A DNA stretch of 64,000 nt, from positions 1 to 64,000 of the forward strand of contig JAODUP010000945.1 of NCBI GenBank assembly GCA_025642065.1, in the 5' to 3' direction. The number at the start of each line of letters is the position of its first letter. The stretch's first letter is position 1. The notes below the pieces were generated by a model that saw only the letters and a list, made by a program, of their open reading frames with translations, had not been told where the DNA came from and did not search any database. Source of the stretch: Paralvinella palmiformis (lineage: Eukaryota; Annelida; Polychaeta; Terebellida; Alvinellidae). Shown piece by piece: positions 13,246 through 63,810 of the stretch. Both the position numbers and the translations under genes were made by a program.

Positions 13246-13432
13246 GGCGCCTCCGTGGTCTAACTGGTAGCGCGTTGAACCACAGATGACTACTACTTGA
13301 GTTCGAATCTCGGCGTGGGCATATCTGAAGGGTATTTCATCGTTAACTTTGCTTCATTAGCTTCGGAGGTCGCTCGGCCCATTTAGCCTATCATGTATAC
13401 AAAGTGGCCGTAAAACATCAATCATCATCATC
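13246..13432 (+). mobile_element. tRNA-derived SINE, family A
   Basis: GGCGCCTCCGTGGTCTAACT head, GTTCGAATCTC B box, full body, (ATC)n tail. Confidence 0.9.
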
Positions 13433-13526
13433 GTAGCTAACCAGTAACCCACGACTGGGGGTGGGAGGTGGGGGTGAAGGGGAATTCCATCACTTTGTGT
13501 TGCTGACGCAGATCATGGAAGGCGAA

Positions 13527-13528
<2 letters not shown>

Positions 13529-13590
<62 letters not shown>
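13529..13590. repeat. (CA)n(TA)n microsatellite
   Basis: CA run to 13552, then a TA run. Confidence 0.95.
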
Positions 13591-14044
13591 CCTCTCAAGT
13601 GGGTAGTCCAACGCTTTAATGGTCATATCAAGACTAGTGCAACATACCGTAATTGGACGGTGTCAGCTTATTACCGTCATCCAATGTACCTCAAAGAAAG
13701 GTCAAAAGTCGAGGATGTTAAATGTAACAACATCCTCAGAACAAATTCATAACGACGTCTTTTTATCCCCATTGACCTCCTATTGTTTTATTGCGAACCT
13801 TGACAAATAATGCCGTATTCAGCGAGCCTGATGTAGTTCTGTATTCTGATCTAGTCTCGTCCATATTGGTTTAGTTAGCGGTGACATCCTCTAGGGCAGC
13901 CACTACTTTATTACAGTGATGATGAATGTGTGTTTTATTACATGTAATAATATCAGATCGATGTTAATTATGGCTTTGTCATTAGATCGTTATTTCGATA
14001 TATATTAGTAATTCTATGATGTTTCGTTTGTTGTCATTTGACAG

Positions 14045-30315
<16,271 letters not shown>

Positions 30316-30403
30316 TAAAACCTCAATCATAATACTCTTAGAAATGTTTCAACAGAACAGGGTATGTTAGACTCCTATATCGAAGCTCAAGTGATGACAT
30401 TCT

Positions 30404-30440
<37 letters not shown>

Positions 30441-30442
30441 GC

Positions 30443-30481
<39 letters not shown>

Positions 30482-30880
30482 GTTCTGTTTCCACTTACAG
30501 TCAGTTAGTGTGATTACTTGCCGTTGGATCAGTGTATGTGTGTTAACACATACAGTACTGTAGTTGGTCGAGTGAAGATTGCTTCCTGGTTCGGAGTAAT
30601 CTTATGAAATAGTAACTGGAAGGTGCATGTTTGTCTTTATGCGATTGCACTCACTCACTCACTCACTCACTCAATCACTCAATAAATCAATCAATTAATC
30701 AATTACCCATTCAACCAGACAATCAATCAACCAATAAATCGTTTGTTCATTATTTTCATCTTCATCCTACCATTCAACAAACAACAACGCATTTATAAAC
30801 ATTTATAAACATTTATAAACATTTCATATTTGTCAATGAATTTTGTTATTTTCGTTGTTAGTCGGATAAAAACAATAAAT
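30316..30880 (+). other. GUCY1B2: Cyclase 3' UTR (inferred)
   Basis: Follows the TAG. Contains a long (GT)n tract at about 30409-30480, a short CACT run near 30650 and AATAAA at 30733 and 30874. No coding signal. Confidence 0.4.
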
Positions 30881-31009
30881 ATAATTATTGCTATAACATG
30901 TGTATATTAGATGTATTATATTCTTACGGTTGGTGTACAGCCTTCAAGCAACAATTTTGACCTTTATCCTTATTTTCAAAACAAATGTTGACATTACAGC
31001 GTCAATTTT

Positions 31010-32580
31010 ATGGACATAGTAGGTTCTCACATCTTACTTCCGCTGGACTCCTGACGGATACGTTCAGCAATTTCTTCATCGGGAAAACAATCAAAAACAT
31101 GGAATAAAATGATTTCTGATTCGCCAGCTAATACCTCCGATATCTCCATGGTTACATATAGCTATTATGTTTAATTGGAACATATTCTAAATATTTCGAC
31201 CGCCTTCTGAAGTTGGGATCAAGGAGATCATCACAAGTATTCTCTGAACGAGTAATGTTACTTGGATCCACTACCCACTTAGCTTTGGAAAAAATGTGTG
31301 GATCAACTAAAAACAACCATTATCAGTAGGTCAGTGTATGAAGATATGAAAGTTATATTCCCATTTTTAAGCTTCCTTTCATCTCCAAACTTATTGAAAA
31401 GATATTAAGTAGCAAGGCGTATTGAAGGACACTTAGAGCACAATGACCTCAATGAAATTTATCAGTCTGCTGATCAACAGAAACTGCTCTCTTGAAAGGG
31501 CACAGTGATATTGGTGAGGCTCTTCGTGAAGGATCCATGGCTGCATAAATTGTGCTTGATTTATCTGCAGCTTTCGATGTATGTTTCAATCATTCAATGC
31601 TATTGAAGCGTTTAGAATTTTCCTTTGGAATCAAAAAAGAAGGCCTTAAGTTTGGTAAAGTCGTACCTCGCGACGAATTCAGTGTGTTTCAGTGGCCAAT
31701 AAAACATCCCCTAGATGTAGGTCTTCTTTTTGGTGTACCACTGGGATCCGTTTTAGGACCAAACAATTACACTATGTATACCAAACCAGTTGGTGAAATT
31801 ATTAAACAGCATAATATTAAATATAATTGTTATGTCGATGATTCACAAGTGTACATGATTTTAAGCCATGTGATAAATTGGATGATATTTCATCTTCAAT
31901 TGAAGCTTGTATTGAAGACATAAGTATTCGAATAAGGATAAGATCGAATTCATTGTTTTCTTATCCAAGCAACATGTGAAGATAATTGAGAATCTTCGTG
32001 TTAAGATATGATGAATCCTATATGTCAGTTATGTAAGTAAGTCCTGTTATTATCAAATAAGAATTATCTAAATATAAGAATTATTCGTAAGTACGTAAAT
32101 TATAAGAAGTGAAAGACTTTAGACCAAGCCCTTATAATTTCTAAACTGGACAATGGGAGTGCATTATATATTTCCCCCCTCTCTCTTCGACAAACCACCT
32201 ACAGCGATGTGGTGGCACTCACTCGCCAAAAGGAACATATAACACTAGTTTTGTCCCAGTGGTACAGGCTTCCCGTATGTTTCATATCACTGTACAAGAT
32301 CCCGTTTCACGCATTCAAAGTATTGAGTGGAACAGCACCACTATAAGCGATATGATCCACGAGTATATATCCGTGAGAATTCTGTGATCTGAGTCTTGTT
32401 CACTTTTGACGGCACCAAAATGATATTATACATCAATGTACGGAGAGAGATCTTTCTGAGCATCGACTCCCAGGATGTGGAATAAGTTGTCTAATCATAT
32501 TAAACTTGTAACAAGTTAATCAATATTCTGTTAGGTTATTAAAACCCAGTTATTTAAATTTGCCTAATTATAATATTTAT
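31010..32580 (+). pseudogene. Decayed LINE (jockey/CR1/L2-like) reverse transcriptase
   Basis: Plus-strand remnant with stops and frameshifts. Visible blocks: LDLSAAFD (31552), GVPLGSVLGP and YVDDSQVY (catalytic YxDD), and near 32200 a C-terminal block VALTRQKEHITLVLSQWYRL. FISKLIEKIL near 31380 precedes the RT core. Non-LTR order is kept but no frame is intact. Confidence 0.85.
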
Positions 32581-32658
32581 AAACAAGTGTATTTCTGTAT
32601 AAAATTTGGTGTTATGTGACCTTAGAGCATATTTTAAATATGTTTTAAATCTAAATGT

Positions 32659-32767
32659 AAAGGTAAGGAGGCAAAGTGAAAGATGAGACATCCTTCTGCT
32701 ATATCCCGGCCGAGGTTTGGAACCAAGTGCTATAGATCTGTGATCAACCGCGCTACCAGTTAGGCCA
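32659..32767 (-). mobile_element. 5' half of SINE, family A
   Basis: Reverse copy: GGTAAGGAGGCAAAGTGAAA, GAGGTTTGGAACCAAG, GATCTGTGATCAACCGCGCT and ACCAGTTAGGCC. Confidence 0.75.
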
Positions 32768-32825
32768 AAATATATTTGTTTAATCACAATAAATGTTATC
32801 AAGTGGTGATAAATTAAAAAAACTG

Positions 32826-32905
32826 TGGGTTTGGAGGAGGGATTTGGAGGAGGAATTTGGAGGAGGGATTTGGAGGAGGGATTTGGAAGAGGGATTTGGA
32901 GGATT
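32826..32905 (+). repeat. 15-base purine-rich minisatellite
   Basis: About five or six copies of GGAGGAGGGATTT(G) with single-base variants, ending in a T run. Polypurine on one strand. Confidence 0.85.
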
Positions 32906-33857
32906 TTTTTGAATTTTTGGTGCGCGCCCTAATATGTCACGTCACATGCGACTTACTTACATACGCTAACATGTTGGGTCTTCGATGATTGAATCAATGG
33001 CGATTGATCTGTACTCAGTTTTTGTTTGTTACCAAATCGTGGAATCCATACAGAGTCGTCTGCAAAATTGGTCTTGAATTTTATGGGAAAGTGTTGTGAT
33101 CCTGAACGAAGTTTTAAAAGAATGTTCAATTTCTCTGGTGGATGGATATATAACGCGAATACATTTACAGCTTTTACTATGTAAAGATTTGTAAGACTGA
33201 CGTGATTGTATTTATGCTGACTTGTTTAGCATCCACGCTTGTTAGCTTTGGGAGATGTGGGTGTCACAATGTCTAATGCCGGGTACACTTATTTTGCCGA
33301 GCAGTGTATTAGGATGCTTCGCTGAACAGGGAGCGTGTTGTCATTGTGTTTGTCTCCAATAAATCCGAAATCCTGTTTTTGTGTTTTGTGTATAATTACA
33401 TTTTTGTAGGTTTTTGTCTACAACTAAGTTTAGTAGCCTATATAAGGGCCAGTTTACATCAATCATGGTCATTTATCTATGGAAGATGGTGAAGTTTGTC
33501 GCGTGTAGTAGCCGAAACTTGTAAGGTTTAATACGAATTAATAGCCGGAAAATGTTCAAGGAAATGCCAGTGTTTACGACAGACCTCCGTCAGCAATCTG
33601 TGTTAGTATCACAATTCGACTCCAAGCAATTTCTGATGCTGTATGGTATGTACTGGTGGCCTGTGTTTGTTGAGACCGTCGCGAACTAACCCGCTATGGT
33701 CAGAAATATTGTCAAGCATGATTGTTGCTAGAACATTGAGAATACGACTTTGTAGTCGTCAAGGAGTAGTAGTCAGTAAGTCGTCGTAATCGTCCGTAGC
33801 TGATGCTCAAGTCCTAACAAGTCGTCGTATTCGTCGTATACACAGTAGGGGATCACA

Positions 33858-34215
33858 GTGCTTCTGGTTTATCTGGTTCTCACTCGTTGTCTGTTCCCAG
33901 GATTAAAACTCATACTGGGACTCGTGTTTTTTCAGTTGCTGTCACTACTCTTTGGAATTCACTCTCTGAACATGTTAAGTCATCAAATAGCATATAGTTT
34001 CTTTCCGTCACCGTTTAAAAACTCACCTTTTCAGTCTTCCTTATCCTTCCTCAGTTTCCTCGCCATCTGATCATTTGTTGATGAACTTTGTATCGTACCC
34101 GGACTACGAGTTTACCCAACTCCTGTACTAGGTACGCCACCGAGCTCGATTATTTTCGATGATATTGGAGCTATAGAAGTTTGGTAATTATTATTATTAT
34201 TATTATTATTATTCC
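33858..34215 (+). pseudogene. 3' end of a second LINE copy
   Basis: The frame reads roughly RIKTHTGTRVFSVAVTTLWN then SLSEHVKSSNS, the usual C-terminal block of such LINEs, broken by stops. It ends in a non-coding tail with (ATT)n at about 34188-34212. Confidence 0.6.
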
Positions 34216-34394
34216 TTGTGACGTATCCTTTGAGCAGTATGAACATTTGTGTGAATGCTATATTACTTAAGGCAGTGTATTATTTCCGAGTATTATTACG
34301 GTAATTTTGTCCTGTAAAATGTTTATTAATGTTTCATGTGTCAGGTTATTGCTTGTGTGTGTGTGACCGGGTGAGTAGGCGAGAGGCGACTTCT

Positions 34395-34470
34395 TTGAGA
34401 AACATTCCACACAAACACGGGCATGAGTGGGATTTGAACCCACAACCTATAGATTAGTTCTATAATAATA
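34395..34470 (-). mobile_element. tRNA-like SINE head
   Basis: GAGTGGGATTTGAACCCACA on the plus strand is a reversed B box with its arm, as in a tRNA T-stem. No matching acceptor or anticodon arms. Confidence 0.5.
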
Positions 34471-34884
34471 ACACATACGATATGATTAACGTTCGTCCAT
34501 GTATGCCATACACTATCAGAAGTTGATACACACACACACACACACAAGTTTTGTTTGTCGGATTTAAATGACACCGAGAAGAAACCAAAAATATTAAAAA
34601 TAAGTGATCATAAAGCATTTATATAGGTACATCAATTTACATATTTTTAAAAACTTCTATTACACTAATCTATATTGTTATTTAGAATGTCTCAATGTTG
34701 GCAATATTTGATTCGTATTTCTGGATTGGATATTTTGGGAACTCTTACCTTCCTATAACTTAGTGCAAGTCCATCCGATCTGCCATTTACGGAATTGTTT
34801 CCGTTATTAAATATCGATTATTAAAAATATCTTAATCTGTCGACATGTTCTTTAACTTCGCAATTATAATATTTGTTCTCCTAG

Positions 34885-35055
34885 ATGGCGCTGCGAACGG
34901 TTGATAACCTCTAGCTTAGAGTTGGAATCGACTGGAAGTATCTGTGATTGAGGGTTGTTACCCTATAGGGAGTCGCTCCTCGGTTGGTTGGGTGAATCCC
35001 GAGAATAAACAAACCACTGACTGACTCACTCACTCACTCACTCACTCACTCACAT
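34885..35055 (+). mobile_element. SINE ending in CACT repeats, family E
   Basis: GATGGCGCTGCGAACGGTTG head, GAGTCGCTCCTCGGTTGGTT, AACAAACCACTGACTGACTC and a (CACT)n tail. Confidence 0.55.
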
Positions 35056-35280
35056 CTACATTATGCAATAAGAATGTAATAATAATAATGGCGGAAATGA
35101 CAGTTATTTTACACGGCTGGCAACCTACAATTATTTCAATATGTTTGTCAAAACTAACACATTTTTGTTTCTTCCAATTAAAAAAGGTGCATACGTGTAT
35201 GAATAGCATGAAAAATATATTAATATTTGTTAAATTGGAAAATGGCAAATCTAAATTTGATGATGGTTTGGTTTGGTTTT

Positions 35281-35612
35281 GTTGTTCGGGGAGAATCCCC
35301 AGGCTGTCGCTTAATCAGCACAGCCTCTATGTGGGAGTGGTTGAGAATCCTCCTCCCCCACCACTCACAGTACGGAAAGATGGAGCCGAAAATACCCTGA
35401 GGGTGGTCACTGCCAGAGTGTTTTACGTCCTCAGGGGGGTTTTAACGTCCTCCTTTATTATAAATAATTCAGTGGAGATGGCAGCGCCATTTAACGTGGT
35501 CATCCACCCACGATGTAGTGAGCCGAGAAATTAATCTCTGGAAAAGTTTCGACCTCTTACGGGGTTCGAACCTGCGAACGTTGGCACCAAGTGCAGGGTG
35601 CTTAACCGCTAA
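35281..35612 (-). mobile_element. tRNA-derived SINE, family C
   Basis: Reverse copy about 330 bases long. The head is read on the minus strand as GCGGTTAAGCACCCTGCACT and GCAGGTTCGAACCCCG. The body includes CCTCAGGGTATTTTCGGCTC and CCATCTTTCCGTACTGTGAG. Confidence 0.8.
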
Positions 35613-36288
35613 TTTGATGATGATTTTGTATCATTTTTTAAAGATTCTTCCATTTCTTCCCAAAATGGAAGGGAAGAAAGTAATTCTTCCGTCACCGTGG
35701 TTATTACCGTCTGTGGGAGAAACATGCCAACCCTGCTATAAATGTGTATACAGTAATACCGCCTTTGCGTCATTTCGGCCAACGTCAAGTTCGCCTTTGC
35801 GCCACTTTTCTATGTTAAAAATATAATGTTTACATCGAAAGTCATCACGTTCGGTTTACTTTAAACACAGGGTTACATCACGGCTTTTTGAACCAATTAA
35901 TGATGATGGAGGGTATGACTGCATAGTTTTGATCATTGTATGCTTCGTCGAGTACTGCACTGTAAGAGAAAAAGCCTAAATAGTGAGCAGCTGTCAATTT
36001 TCAAAACAACATCATTATTTCCATGAATGACGTTAGTTTGGTAAAATAGACGGCTACATTCATTATTATAAACAGGATTTATGACAGTATTGGCTAACAT
36101 ATTTTACGTTGCAGGTTGTTACAATAAATAAATCAAAATAAAACAAAGATTTGAAAACTGGAATGTAGGTGAATACGAGTATTATATCAAATTCTTTTAT
36201 CTACCAGTTCACTTTTAATTATCAGCGCAAGCGCTATTTAACGCATGAGGCTACCCACGAAGGGAAACAGTCATCTTGTCTTGTCATG

Positions 36289-36722
36289 TTAAAGGAACAG
36301 TTCACCTTCGTTTTCAGGACTATTAATTAAAGCTATATATGTTTACAAATATCATAAATAATGTCAAAATGTGGAAACGATCACCCACATATTAATTAAA
36401 TAATCCAGTTCAAAGTGCTAAGTAGACATAGACCGGAAGCAGTTGAATGCTGAAGTCACTTGAGCCAAGCAATTTGACAGGAAGTCTGTATAAGTGTTAG
36501 CCAAGAAATCGCGGGGAGAACAGGGAAAACTAATTACTGTCTATGTGAACTCTGTCTACTCATGGTCCAGGTGAAGTCAGAGCATTTGACTTTTCTCTTT
36601 CCCGCCTTCGAATCTGACATCCAGTGCAGCCGTAATGGATTAATTTAATGTGAAATTTTTGTTTACTATTATAAGCAATACCTATTAAAGTAATATTATC
36701 TGAGGGTGAACTGTCCCTTTAA
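36289..36722. mobile_element. Non-autonomous DNA transposon (MITE) with TTAA ends
   Basis: The left end TTAAAGGAACAGTTCACC and the right end GGTGAACTGTCCCTTTAA are inverted with one mismatch over 18 bases, 434 bases overall. TTAA at both ends fits the target preference of piggyBac/Kolobok-like elements. No transposase frame inside. Confidence 0.8.
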
Positions 36723-37463
36723 GTGCAATTAATACCTTTAGAATTCGCGGTGGCCATTACCACAATCGGGCAATCTTTGTATATTCTTGGGAGACGTGGA
36801 CTTCAAATGGCAGAAGTAACCACGAAGGTTTCGGTCTTTTGGGATTACCGCTGCCTTGAGGGCCCAAGTGTCAGGTGGAAATACCCTAGAATCCTTCTGG
36901 GGGCTATCCTGAATTAGTCGAAAGATGAATGTGGACTGTGGACTTGTGGCAGCTCTGATGACGCTAATTGATAGTAATCCATAGCTGGGTGTTTAGGGCA
37001 GGTTCACCAACTTCTGCGTATATAAATGCTATTGGGTTGGTTGGAGTAAGAGAGTCTGGGGTGATTTGGAGAGTCGGTCTGTGGATGAAAGAGATGGATT
37101 AAGAAGAACTGGTGCTGAATATATGAGAATTGTCTTTATTCGTACTCTATAAAGTAGGAGTATAATGATTAAGAGTGTTAAATATAGTTGGTCTGAGAAT
37201 AGATCCCTGTGGAAGGCCTGTACTTGTGTGGTGCTCGTTGAAGTTTAATAGATTAAGGTTTACTACTATGGTTCTGTTTGAAAGGTAGTCCCTGAATCAT
37301 GCCATACTTTGGCCTCTGAAACCGAGGTTTTTAATGATTCCAGTGTAGCTTGTGGTTGTGCTTGCTCAGAATCATTCTTCTTCTTTTTCCTAATAAGTAC
37401 AAATCCAAACTTGGATATTGCGTACTGGTATGGATCGAAGGTCAGGTTACTGTCCTATTCTTG

Positions 37464-37706
37464 ATAATGGCCGAAATGGCAGTTACTTTATGTGGCTGAC
37501 TACCTCAAATGAGGGAGTCGCATATGGTGTGTAATTTACAACTCCACCAAGGGAATTATAGTTTTAAATAAATATAGAATTTACAATAGATGGGATATTC
37601 TGTTAAGAAAACCGTAGCAGATGGCTGGATTAAAAATTCCTACTATGTGACCATAATCATGGGTAAGTAGTCCAAAGCTCTACCCGTGAGACCACAGAGG
37701 CCATTG
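37464..37706 (-). mobile_element. tRNA-derived SINE, family B
   Basis: Reverse copy: TAATGGCCGAAATGGCAGTT, TTTACAACTCCACCAAGGGA and TGAGACCACAGAGGCCATTG. A short relative of its 3' end is at about 35085-35130. Confidence 0.8.
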
Positions 37707-40473
37707 GATTTTCGGATAGAAAACACTACGTCTGCACTGTTCAAGTATAGTAATTTAAAACGTAGCTCCTCTAGCGAATACTAAATAACCTAACAATTCC
37801 ATAGGTGGCAGCACACATTTTCTGCCACGAAATACAAGAACTACTTTCTGTATTCTGTTGTTTATTTTTTACAACATCTTTTACATTCCATGTATGGTTC
37901 AGACATTGTACATGGATTGCTTATAATACACTAGCATTTATTCGACCATATTTAATTCAGTAGCTTTATTAAAACTGAGATTTACTTTGTAGTATCAACT
38001 GCCCTATATTTATAGGTGGAAGTATTGTGTTATCGACTAAGTAGTGACAGGTCTGCAGCCATATTGAAAGTTCTTCACGGTATGGTGTATTAATGTAAAC
38101 GCCCCTTAATTAACAAAAGAGTAAATTCAGGTAAGATGTAATTTTGCGGTTTATGTAGAAAGATGATCGAAATTGTATCAGACAAGTCCTGACCGTTTTC
38201 TGTTGTTACCTGGAGCCTGCTTAGAACAAGTGAAAGGTGTTGCCGTACGAGATTTGTCTGTCAAAACCTGAAGAATCTTGACATTACTGATAAATTAATA
38301 TAAACATCTGAGTGAATGACAAACAATTTCGGCCATGGTTTATTATAGGATGTTATACAAATCATTATCTGTGAAAGAAATCTTTGGTTTTCTTTGGCAT
38401 CCATTAGTGGATTCATAAATCGGAGTACCTTTATTCTGCGGGGAAATCGCTTTTTTGGAGCAACTAAAGTCATGTGTCTTGTCATTGTCCAAACCGCTAC
38501 AGTACAGTAAAGTAATACAGATAATACACGTGAGCTTTTGATTCACAATTGTTGTTTAAGAGTCCTGCATTAACCATATCTTACAAAACACAAATGATGC
38601 AGCAGCCAAGATTTGTTGACAAAAAGTGATACATAGACTAGACTAGATCTACTGCACTTGAGAATGGGTACACAGTCAGGTCATTAGTTTGTCATCCAGA
38701 TCATTTGTTACGTATATGAACAATAACCTTACCATCTCCACTTTTAAGTGTTATTTTAAAATATATTTACAATATACAAATATTTTGTCACATCACTTTA
38801 AAGTAATTTGGTTAATTGAAGGATTTTCCACAATTTTTAAGCTTTGATGCAATGAATTCATCTCATATTACAAGTAATTCTGTGTGTATTTTCTCGTACC
38901 ACACATTTTGAAAATGACAAGAAATATCATTTGTGTGTGATATTTCACTTGTGATGTCAGTCCACTTAAAGCACATTTAAATTTGTACTCTGTAGGTTAG
39001 TTTCCGTCTGTAATTACTTCAGGTTTTATTGTCAGTTTATATATATGTGTGTGTGTAATAACCTCTATGATTTCTGGTAATCACAGTGCAGGTTGTGTGT
39101 CTGTGTTGTTTATTTTAATGTGACAGTAATATTGAAATTTACATTAGTGTGGATTTTACTGAAGCAGCATTAGTGTAAATTTCAATATCTTTGAATTGAA
39201 GTCATAATAATATATTTTATTACTAATTTGACAACAGAGTACTATTAGAAATGTCACAAACAATGCTGGTGTGAAACTAAGGTTCAACATTTGACCACTA
39301 TGTTTGTAGTACACTGCTGTATCCATGGTTGGGATTAGAGCCGTGTGGTTAACATTTGGTTGGGAGATGATCTGTACACAGGGTTATCCATCATCAATAG
39401 CTATAATTGGTCATCTTGTGTTGACTCTCAAACAATGGATTCATTCCCATTGGCAGCTGAAAAAACTAATTCAGATCTAAAGTTATTGTGTTACAGGATA
39501 CAATAGACAATGTTCACAACTGGTGCACCATCCGGTAGTATTCTGGAAAACTGGTTGTGAGCTGTGCTCAGCAGTTTTGCTGTCAAACCACTTGTACAGA
39601 ATGACTGCTGTAAGAAGTCTGTGCGGTGGTTCATTCAGAAAATTTATGCTTTTTAAGATGATGGTGCAGGTTGTTGATTAATGATCTGGGATGTTAAATG
39701 GTTGAGTTTCTGTTATTCATTAATAATTTCTGTCTTAAAAAGGTTGACATCTCTTTTGTATTAATATGTTGCTGTTTGTGACATTTTTCAAATTCTTTAT
39801 ATTCACGTATTTTTCTCCTAAATTTTCATCACACATGCTTACACTCAGAGAGAGAGGTCAAATATAAACACACATACACTCAAACTCAGAGAGAATGATG
39901 AATGGGTGGAATAAATATAGACACATACATATCACATTATGTACACTAAGAGAGGGAGGAGGAGATTAAAGGTGGACACAACACACACAGGTTCAATTCC
40001 ACATCAAATTTATCAGTTCCATTTTTTACCATGAGTAGGTACTCCAAGTACTTACTCCGAATAGTTTACATTCCAAGTAGGAATGTCATGGATGAAATAT
40101 TTTTTTAATTAAATGGTAAATTAATTTGTGGATTTAAATTTTTTTGAGAGAGCGAGAGAGGTGGATCAAATACATACACAATCAGAGATATACAGGAATC
40201 AAAGACACAAGGTTTAAAAAAATAAAACTATGTTATAATGATATTATTGCTTTGATTAATGAATAACAATTATTAATACATTCCTGATGTTGTGTATAAA
40301 ACTGTTAGAATATGCAATAAAATCCTGGTATCTGGCTTGAGCGCAGCCTGGGATAGCTTCATTGATATTAGTGTGCAAGATGGTATTGCTACTTACTGCT
40401 GTCTGTTTAGTAAAGTAAATTTATTTGAACTGTATGTGATTTCAGTATCTTTGAACCCTTGGAAACTCTTATA

Positions 40474-40545
40474 GATCAGTGGTTAGACTGCTGTGTGCTA
40501 AACCCCTAGCTTGGGGTTCAAACCCAGTTTTACTTGAATCCATAG
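40474..40545 (+). mobile_element. tRNA-like SINE head
   Basis: AGATCAGTGGTTAGACTGCT and CTTGGGGTTCAAACCCAG resemble A and B boxes. Body unclear. Confidence 0.5.
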
Positions 40546-40777
40546 ACAGCAGAATAATTTATCAAAACAGTGAACAGTGATTATCATTTTATCTATTACA
40601 GTTTACCATTCATGAGCTAATTAAAGTGATGGGCAGCAAAACAGTTCTGTATTTATTTTAATTAGAAGTGGCTAATTGTCTAGTTGGAGGTAGCGTCCCA
40701 AAACATTTCAGGTGCCGAAGTGTCCATAAATTCTATTGATTCTAAAACTTTGTGATATCTTTTCTTCATACAGTAAA

Positions 40778-61894
<21,117 letters not shown>

Positions 61895-63810
61895 CAAGAC
61901 ATCGACTAGCCAATTCTGTAATTGTCTCTCTGCGACTGTGGCATTCTGAAGACCATTACCAGCACAATTTGGTGTTCTTATGCCTTACATCTGCTACCAC
62001 CACTAGTGTCATCATTTTCATCATCATCAGTATCATCTAAGGATGAGTTCAATATGTGTATGTTGTGTGTGTGTGTTAGTTGTTTGCATATTTGTATCTC
62101 AATCTTATGTTGCTGTGTGTGAAGTTTAATACTCTGTTTATTAATTGTGCGTGGGTGTGTGCTGTTTTTCATTAACATCATCCTTGTGAGTGGCTGCAAA
62201 ATTCTGGAATATGTTTTACGGCTCAACGTAAACAGACATCTGTTGAATTTACCAATAGATGGAGATGTTTTGTATTTCTTTGATAGGGTGATCTCTCACT
62301 CATCCTACATTTTAGATCCTTTTATCTTTTGACCAGACCAGTGATAAAACGTTACCCTGTAGATGGGACAGATATAAAAGAAAGATGCGAAAAGTTATTG
62401 AACTACTAGTCAGAAAGCATTCCATGTTGTTGTTGGCAATGAACGGGATTGACCACATCAAATTGTTTCTTCGAGCAGTCATTGTGATTTTTTGCTGTTA
62501 GGATTGTATGATGAGCACACGGCAAAAGCCGTAGTAACCAACAAGTGGCTGATGTTCAGATATTATATAACTGGTATCCAGCGCAGTTAACCCGAGATGA
62601 GAGCAGGAGTTTGGTCATGAATTGGGTACGCTTGATGTGTACTCTGCAGTGTTAGCTTCTTGTGATGCCATTCGGTTAATGATTCCAAACATGCGTACGG
62701 TATCTTCTGGCTGGGCCATTGGTTAGATTTCCAGCTGTAACCGCATAACTGGCAGATCATGTGGCGTGTCTAAACTACGTTTTGAGGTGATTAAGGTGCT
62801 TCTAGTTTGGATGACAGGCTTTTGTTTTCAGCGTTTTGTGTTTAAAATAATCATGGATGGATAATTGTGTTCTGCCACAGCCCAGTTTATGTTCATTTAG
62901 TCGTGGGAGGGGGGAGATGGGATCCATGCACCTCAAAGTTTTTCACAGAGTCTTCGTCTTCATCAATTCTGTGTGAAGTCGAGGTTGACAAGCAGTCTGA
63001 TTAGCCTTCTTGCTTTGTATTCCATGTTATGAGTACATCTTGTCACGTCATATCACTGTGTTGCACCGAACTAAATAAATTTTTTGTCATATGAAATAAG
63101 TTGATCAACAAATCATCAACATTAAGCGACATAAACAATTTGTCTCTTCCAGCAAGCATGAAGTCATATAATTTGTTCAGTGTTAAGTTTGTCATATCTG
63201 GCCCGATGCCACTGTACCTAATACTAAACATTCTTTGTTTTTTATAGCAGGAGTTATGTGATGTAAATAACCGCTATTGTAAATGTTGTACAAATTTTAA
63301 ATTGTGTATTCATGTAATGAATTTCCAGTAACTAGCCCTGAGCACGTTGATGTATGTAAAGTTACAGCTATGCTAGGGACTATTTTTGTGTGTGTGTGTG
63401 GTAAATCTTCTAGTGTGTCCTGTCCTCTTTGAGAATGCACGAATGCCTTGTACATGTCTTGTTTATCGGTTTACATTGTTTTGTATTAATAAAGTGCTCC
63501 ATCATTATTATACAGTTGCTAAATCATTGCCAATCAGTCCCCACAGTTTGTATGATAAGGTTTTTCATGATGGCGTGTTCAAATTAGCAATGGTCCCTGC
63601 TTGTGACTGTTTGAAAGTTATAAAACAAGTAGTATAACTGTTGTGTGTGCACGCGCCCACGCAGAGCTGATCTGGAGTGGTGGGAATGTAACTAGGCCAA
63701 CTTGCACCAATTTGTGTAATTATCTGTATCATTAACTGGACCATTTGTAATGTGATCTAAATATGGTTAGTAAATGAAATGCAAACAATAAAAGTTGACA
63801 CACAGGATCC
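61895..63810 (+). other. AP1G1: AP1G1 3' untranslated region (inferred)
   Basis: About 1.9 kb with no coding similarity seen. Candidate AATAAA signals start at 63074, 63488 and 63787, so several 3' ends are possible. The last one is followed by a GT-rich stretch. Confidence 0.6.
63787..63792 (+). terminator. Polyadenylation signal, distal AP1G1 3' end
   Basis: AATAAA followed about 20 bases later by TGTGGTGTGATC-like GT-rich sequence. Earlier copies are at 63488-63493 and 63074-63079; which is used cannot be told. Confidence 0.5.

Larger units (their letters stand above)
30880..40773. other. Intergenic region between cyclase and AP1G1
   Basis: Holds LINE remnants, SINEs and a TTAA element (listed separately). 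37,710-40,470 looks anonymous and AT-rich. The AP1G1 promoter and 5' non-coding exon must lie here or upstream, but no CpG-rich block or clear exon was recognised. Confidence 0.5.

Noticed and set aside
35088..35534. 148-codon plus-strand frame
   Set aside because: It runs across two SINE copies on the opposite strand; not a gene.
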